A stretch of 5,529 nt of DNA, taken from contig JAUNQL010000078.1 of assembly GCA_030536195.1 (NCBI GenBank), forward strand, positions 1 through 5,529, in the 5' to 3' direction. Source of the DNA: Clostridia bacterium. GTDB lineage: Bacteria; Bacillota; Clostridia; Oscillospirales; Acutalibacteraceae. The notes under the pieces were generated by a model, which did not search any database, had not been told where the DNA came from, and was given only the letters and a program-made list of their open reading frames with translations. Of the stretch, positions 1 through 2,547 are shown one piece after another. The translations under genes were made by a program, and so were the position numbers. Position 1 is the stretch's first letter. Every line of letters starts with the position of its first letter.

Positions 1-1
1 G

Positions 2-889
2 ATACCAAGACACACCAGGATGCAAAACCACACTGGTGAGCATATCGTGTCTGGTATCATCAATAGAAAGTATGGCTTTGACAATATTGGTTTTCATCTT
101 GGTAATGAAGACATCACCTGCGACTACAACGGTGCATTGTCATGGGAACAAGTGAAGGAGATTGAACTCCTCTCAAATGAGGCTGTCTTTGAAAACCACA
201 AGATTACAACTTGGTACCCAGACCATAAGGATTTGTCAAAGTATGACTATCGTGCAAAGCTTGATTTAACTGAGGGCGTGCGACTCGTCGAGATCGACGG
301 AGTCGACTTGTGCGCGTGCTGTGCACCGCATGTTGAGTCCACCGCAGAGGTGGGACTTATCAAGATCGTAAATATCGAGAAGTCCCACGGCGGTACAAGA
401 CTCCACTTGCGTTGCGGACGCACCGCGCAGCAGGACTACGACGAGAAGCAAACGCAAGTACTGAAGGTTCAGGACTTGCTCTCCGCACGTCAGTATGAAG
501 TTGCCGACTGTGTTGAACAACTTCAAAAAACAAACAAGCACCTTGAGTGGGAGCGGGCAAGGATGTCTGAAAAGGTTGCACTCCAAACACTCAAGAGCAT
601 AGACAAAGTTGAAGGCAACAGAGTAATGGTGCTTGAGGGCGCTGACACAGATGCACTCCTCGCATTTGCTAACGGTGGCAGGGAAAAGGTAACTGGCCTC
701 TTCGTTGCCCTAACCGAATCAGGAGATGGCTTTAGATACATGATTACATCAGGTGATGAAGCACTAAAACTTTCTCAGATGGCAAAAGAAATCAATACTG
801 CACTAAACGGTCGCGGTGGCGGCAAAGACGATATGATTCAAGGCATGTTCAACTCAGACCTTGATACAATCAATAAATATTTCAATTAA
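2..889 (+). CDS. alaX: Alanyl-tRNA editing protein, AlaX type with DHHA1 domain (5' partial)
   Basis: This is a trans-editing enzyme related to the AlaRS editing domain, a family that hydrolyses mischarged Ser-tRNA(Ala) or Gly-tRNA(Ala) in the cytoplasm. The reading frame is open to the left edge, and the codons before the ATG at 20 read I-P-R-H-T-R, continuing the conserved stretch into R-M-Q-N-H-T-G-E-H. The ATG is therefore internal and the N-terminal domain, perhaps 100 residues, lies outside. Counting from that Met, the zinc-site HxxxH is H4/H8 and its CxxxH partner is C100/H104, inside a Cys-rich CACCAPH. A GGTRLHLRCG stretch (about 124-133) matches the editing-domain core. Residues 140-185 form a charged, probably coiled-coil linker. 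The C-terminus is a DHHA1 domain ending in GRGGGKDDMIQG (264-275), so this is the long AlaX form. A terminator begins four bases after the TAA. Family assignment is firm; exact substrate preference is inference. Confidence 0.92.
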   Translation: MPRHTRMQNHTGEHIVSGIINRKYGFDNIGFHLGNEDITCDYNGALSWEQVKEIELLSNEAVFENHKITTWYPDHKDLSKYDYRAKLDLTEGVRLVEIDGVDLCACCAPHVESTAEVGLIKIVNIEKSHGGTRLHLRCGRTAQQDYDEKQTQVLKVQDLLSARQYEVADCVEQLQKTNKHLEWERARMSEKVALQTLKSIDKVEGNRVMVLEGADTDALLAFANGGREKVTGLFVALTESGDGFRYMITSGDEALKLSQMAKEINTALNGRGGGKDDMIQGMFNSDLDTINKYFN

Positions 890-892
890 CAA

Positions 893-930
893 AAAACCTC
901 CAAGAGTATCGCTCCTGGAGGTTTTCTTTT
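893..930 (+). terminator. Intrinsic terminator of alaX
   Basis: The arms 893-906 and 912-925 pair (AAAACCTCCA with TGGAGGTTTT, then one A-C mismatch, then GAG with CTC) around a 5-nt loop. The 3' arm runs into TTTTCTTTT. It starts four bases after the alaX stop codon. It has the same 25-nt core layout as the hairpins at 1694-1718 and 2174-2198. Confidence 0.9.
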
Positions 931-980
931 ACCGCTTGTCACAAATTTCTAACCACTCGTCGCCTATTTTTTAAGGTTTA

Positions 981-999
981 TTGATTTAAGAAAAATCAA
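981..999. repeat. Short inverted repeat upstream of the hicA promoter
   Basis: TTGATTT (981-987) and AAATCAA (993-999) are perfect 7-bp inverted arms around a 5-nt spacer. They lie just upstream of the predicted -35 element. In this AT-rich stretch a chance repeat is possible. A role as an accessory operator is inference. The rest of 931-980 shows no gene and no clear signal. Confidence 0.4.
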
Positions 1000-1031
1000 A
1001 GCATATATTGAAAGGCAAAGAAAAATATGCT
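1000..1031. repeat. Inverted repeat flanking the hicA promoter elements
   Basis: AGCATAT (1000-1006) and ATATGCT (1025-1031) are perfect 7-bp inverted arms separated by 18 nt. They enclose the -35 box, and the right arm runs into the first base of the -10 box. A dimeric repressor bound here would cover RNA polymerase contacts, but the assignment rests on symmetry alone. Confidence 0.4.
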
Positions 1032-1036
1032 AAAAT
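1008..1036 (+). promoter_or_regulatory. Sigma-A promoter of hicAB
   Basis: The -35 box TTGAAA (1008-1013), a 17-nt spacer and the -10 box TAAAAT (1031-1036) fit the consensus well. A TG one base upstream of the -10 (1028-1029) makes it an extended -10 promoter. Transcription should start near 1043, inside the palindrome at 1040-1060. Confidence 0.82.
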
Positions 1037-1039
1037 AAC

Positions 1040-1060
1040 TGCAACTAAATTTTAGTTGCA
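1040..1060. promoter_or_regulatory. 21-bp palindrome, putative HicB/HicAB operator
   Basis: TGCAACTAAA (1040-1049) and TTTAGTTGCA (1051-1060) are perfect 10-bp arms about a single central T. The site covers the predicted transcription start and ends two bases before the hicA ribosome binding site. Toxin-antitoxin operons are commonly autorepressed through such sites by the DNA-binding antitoxin, and HicB here carries a ribbon-helix-helix domain. In the transcript the same bases would form a 5'-terminal hairpin. Binding by HicB is inference. Confidence 0.7.
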
Positions 1061-1062
1061 AG

Positions 1063-1068
1063 AAAGGA
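1063..1068 (+). promoter_or_regulatory. Ribosome binding site fixing a TTG start for hicA
   Basis: AAAGGA sits 7 nt before the TTG at 1076-1078. An in-frame TAA at 1070-1072 rules out any start further upstream. The next in-frame ATG (codon 29) would remove the first helices of the protein. TTG is therefore the only sensible start. Confidence 0.78.
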
Positions 1069-1075
1069 CTAAAAT

Positions 1076-1339
1076 TTGGGTAAGAAAGAAAAGCTATTAG
1101 CAAAACTTTTTAGCAACAAACTTCCAAGAGATTTTACAAAACAAGAACTTGATACATTGATGCAACTTTGCAATTGCGAAAAACAATATGGTGGAAGGGG
1201 CTCATCCGTTGCTTATGGTCATACGCCTACAGGAAGGGTACTTCAATTTGATGCCCCACATCCAGGTAATGAGTTGTATCCATATCAAGTTAAGATGGTT
1301 AAAAACTTTCTCATAGACACGAAAGAATACAAGAGGTGA
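1076..1339 (+). CDS. hicA: HicA-family mRNA interferase toxin
   Basis: This is an 87-residue protein of the HicA toxin family: small double-stranded-RNA-binding-fold ribonucleases that cleave mRNA and block translation. The core pattern is visible as G42-S43 followed by V-A-Y-G-H49, then PTGR and A-P-H62-P63-G-N-E-L, ending in a helix Y-Q-V-K-M-V-K-N-F-L. In textbook HicA the catalytic His follows Gly-Ser directly. Here it belongs to the subgroup where His comes six residues after the Ser, so H49 is the likely catalytic residue. The N-terminal extension (about 1-38) is longer than in minimal 55-60-residue HicA proteins. It starts with TTG, which may keep toxin synthesis low. It is followed after 4 nt by hicB, giving the usual toxin-first order. 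Family assignment is good; activity is untested. Confidence 0.85.
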   Translation: MGKKEKLLAKLFSNKLPRDFTKQELDTLMQLCNCEKQYGGRGSSVAYGHTPTGRVLQFDAPHPGNELYPYQVKMVKNFLIDTKEYKR

Positions 1340-1343
1340 TTGT

Positions 1344-1688
1344 ATGAGTAACTTACTAGAATATAACGGCTATCATGCTCAAATTGAAGTTGATGTTGAG
1401 GATCATATTTTTGTGGGAACAGTCATTGGCATCCAAGATTCACTTTCCTTTCATGGAAGGACTTTAGATGAGTTGGAAGAGATGTTCAAACAATCAATAG
1501 ATAACTATCTAGAAGTTTGCAAGAAGATGAATAAGGAACCTGATAAAGAATACAAGGGTTCTTTCAATGTTAGAATTGATCCTTCACTTCATCGCCAAAT
1601 AGATATTGAAGCTCATCAAGAAAAGATATCTTTGAATGCTTTGATAGAGAAGATATTACGTGAACACTTTGAAAATGTTTGTGCATAA
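1344..1688 (+). CDS. hicB: HicB-family antitoxin with ribbon-helix-helix domain
   Basis: This is a 114-residue antitoxin expected to bind and block HicA and to repress the operon. Residues 1-65 form the HicB partial RNase H-like domain: Y-N-G-Y, a strand around F23-V-G-T-V-I-G-I, then F-H-G-R-T-L-D-E-L and a helix to about residue 60. Residues 72-110 form a ribbon-helix-helix DNA-binding domain (G-S-F-N-V-R-I-D-P-S-L-H then I-S-L-N-A-L-I-E-K-I-L). The ribosome binding site AAGAGGTGA (1331-1339) overlaps the last hicA codons and its TGA stop, so translation is probably coupled. The ATG lies 4 nt after the hicA stop. The 21-bp palindrome before hicA is the natural target for its DNA-binding domain. 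A terminator follows the stop codon within six bases. Confidence 0.92.
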   Translation: MSNLLEYNGYHAQIEVDVEDHIFVGTVIGIQDSLSFHGRTLDELEEMFKQSIDNYLEVCKKMNKEPDKEYKGSFNVRIDPSLHRQIDIEAHQEKISLNALIEKILREHFENVCA

Positions 1689-1693
1689 AAAGG

Positions 1694-1724
1694 CCTCCGA
1701 GAGCATCGCTCGCGGAGGTTTTCT
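1694..1724 (+). terminator. Intrinsic terminator of hicAB
   Basis: CCTCCG (1694-1699) pairs with CGGAGG (1713-1718). After one A-G mismatch, GAG (1701-1703) pairs with CTC (1709-1711), leaving a 5-nt loop. TTTTCTT follows the stem. The hairpin begins six bases after the hicB stop codon. Confidence 0.88.
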
Positions 1725-1733
1725 TACTTCTAT

Positions 1734-1758
1734 AATGTATTGCGCTTTGTTATACATT
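1734..1758. repeat. Inverted repeat upstream of the relB/dinJ-type gene, possible operator
   Basis: AATGTAT (1734-1740) and ATACATT (1752-1758) are perfect 7-bp inverted arms with an 11-nt spacer, about 35 bases before the start codon and overlapping the likely promoter. RelB/DinJ antitoxins bind inverted repeats in their own promoters, so this is a plausible autoregulatory site. The evidence is symmetry and position only. Confidence 0.45.
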
Positions 1759-1768
1759 TTGATAATAT
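1740..1768 (+). promoter_or_regulatory. Tentative promoter of the relB/dinJ-type gene
   Basis: TTGCGC (1740-1745), a 17-nt spacer and TAATAT (1763-1768) give a weak match on both boxes. A GATAAT at 1761-1766 is a better -10 but sits only 15 nt from this -35. Some promoter is expected here because the hicAB terminator lies upstream; the exact boxes are uncertain. Confidence 0.35.
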
Positions 1769-1792
1769 ATAAGCAATGAGAGGAGTGATAAA

Positions 1793-2131
1793 ATGGCTAA
1801 GAAAACAGCAAATGTTGTCGCACGTGTAGACCCTGCAACTAAGTTTTTAGCCGAAGGGATTCTTGAAAATCTTGGCATCCCTGTATCGGTAGTAATTAAC
1901 GCCTTATATAAACAGATAATCTTTACTCGCAGCATACCATTTTCAATGGAGTTCCCAGAGATAAAATCTGTTGATGATATGACTGTAGATGAAATAAAAA
2001 ATATGTTTAAAGAAGCTAATGAAGATGTCAAATCCGGCAGATGTTATCCTGCAGAAGTTGTTTTTGCTGAACTAGAACAGGACTTAAAGAATGCCGAAAA
2101 ATTATTCGATAAAATTAACAATAAAACTTAA
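1793..2131 (+). CDS. RelB/DinJ-family antitoxin without adjacent toxin
   Basis: This 112-residue protein is a type II antitoxin of the RelB/DinJ family. Residues 5-45 give the typical ribbon-helix-helix: A-N-V-V-A-R-V-D-P-A-T-K, then the helix A-E-G-I-L-E-N-L-G-I-P and V-S-V-V-I-N-A-L-Y-K-Q-I-I, followed by the family signature R-S-I-P-F (46-50). Residues 60-112 form an acidic, lysine-rich helical tail with Y-P-A-E-V-V-F-A-E-L-E (85-95), the part that in relatives wraps the toxin. The start is supported by GAGGAG (1780-1785) 7 nt before the ATG. The length is normal or slightly long and nothing looks truncated. A RelE, YafQ or YoeB-type toxin would be expected directly downstream, but only about 40 bases separate the stop from a terminator. 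It may be solitary, a regulator, or an antidote to a toxin encoded elsewhere. Confidence 0.86.
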   Translation: MAKKTANVVARVDPATKFLAEGILENLGIPVSVVINALYKQIIFTRSIPFSMEFPEIKSVDDMTVDEIKNMFKEANEDVKSGRCYPAEVVFAELEQDLKNAEKLFDKINNKT

Positions 2132-2151
2132 ATGCTTTGTTGTTAATTTTA
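2110..2151 (+). other. Long AU-rich hairpin around the antitoxin stop codon
   Basis: Bases 2110-2125 pair with 2136-2151: eleven perfect pairs (AAAATTAACAA with TTGTTAATTTT), one outer T-A pair, one inner T-G wobble and three more A-T pairs. The 10-nt loop (2126-2135) holds the TAA stop codon. It may stabilise or tune the 3' end of the message. The pairing is seen directly; any function is inference. Confidence 0.55.
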
Positions 2152-2169
2152 CAAAATATATAACATTTT

Positions 2170-2206
2170 AAAACCTCCGGGAGCGGTGCTCCCGGAGGTT
2201 CTGTTT
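2170..2206. terminator. Bidirectional terminator between convergent genes
   Basis: AACCTCCGGGAGC (2172-2184) and GCTCCCGGAGGTT (2188-2200) form a perfect 13-bp stem with a 3-nt loop. On the + strand CTGTTTT follows; on the - strand the stem is followed by TTAAAATG after its own TT. It lies about 40 bases after the antitoxin gene and 5 bases beyond the hypA stop codon, so it can serve both convergent transcripts. Confidence 0.9.
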
Positions 2207-2547
2207 TAGTATGCTATGTTTTTGACTTTGAACTCTTGTCCGCCAAGGATGAGTTTGTCACGTGAGTGGCAACGTGGGCAGGCGCCCTCGTTCTTTACTA
2301 CGTTGTACAGTGCATGGCATTCATTGCACATTGCCTCTCCTCGGACGTTTTCTATTTTGAGTTCGCACTCACTGAAGAGTGGGTTATCAAGTACTACTAC
2401 AGAGAAATACTTTTCAAAGAAAACAGGGAGAAAGCCGGTGAGTTCACCAACCTCTAGTGTCAATACTTTGATTTTATCAACGTTGTTTTCTTTGGCAACG
2501 CGTTCGGCGAGTTTAACTGCCTCGTTTAACGCTCCTATTTCATGCAT
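2206..2547 (-). CDS. hypA: HypA-type nickel metallochaperone
   Basis: This 113-residue cytoplasmic protein belongs to the HypA/HybF family, which delivers Ni2+ for the active site of NiFe hydrogenase and, in some bacteria, urease. The N-terminal M-H-E (residues 1-3), with His2 as the nickel ligand, is intact. L-E-V-G-E-L-T-G (31-38) is the family's conserved strand. The structural zinc site is two CxxC pairs, C74/C77 and C90/C93. Length is normal for the family. The ATG at 2547-2545 shares its first base with the TAA of the upstream oxidoreductase gene (TAATG), so translation is probably coupled and the two proteins should be made together. Neither HypB nor a hydrogenase subunit is visible, which leaves the client enzyme unknown. 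The gene ends at the bidirectional terminator. Confidence 0.92.
   Translation of the reverse strand: MHEIGALNEAVKLAERVAKENNVDKIKVLTLEVGELTGFLPVFFEKYFSVVVLDNPLFSECELKIENVRGEAMCNECHALYNVVKNEGACPRCHSRDKLILGGQEFKVKNIAY

Noticed and set aside
20..22. ATG at 20 as the start of the alanyl-tRNA editing gene
   Set aside because: The frame stays open to the left edge and the upstream codons continue the conserved zinc-site region (R-M-Q-N-H-T-G-E-H). There is no ribosome binding site, so the Met is internal.
931..1075. A small RNA or riboswitch in the gap before hicA
   Set aside because: The promoter and palindrome account for the structure seen. The predicted leader before the TTG is only about 33 nt, too short for an aptamer.
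1731..1736. Consensus TATAAT as the -10 of the relB/dinJ-type gene
   Set aside because: The matching -35 position (1708-1713, GCTCGC) lies inside the hicAB terminator and bears no resemblance to a -35 box. It is kept only as a possible overlap with the inverted repeat.
1750..2031. Antisense frame over the relB/dinJ-type gene as a possible missing toxin
   Set aside because: The product is hydrophobic and Ser-rich with no RelE, YafQ or HicA features, and it is simply the complement of the antitoxin gene.
897..2198. The three repeated hairpins as a CRISPR or interspersed repeat array
   Set aside because: Only three copies lie at irregular distances of about 800 and 480 bases with genes between them, and each is followed by a T-rich stretch. 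They are terminators.
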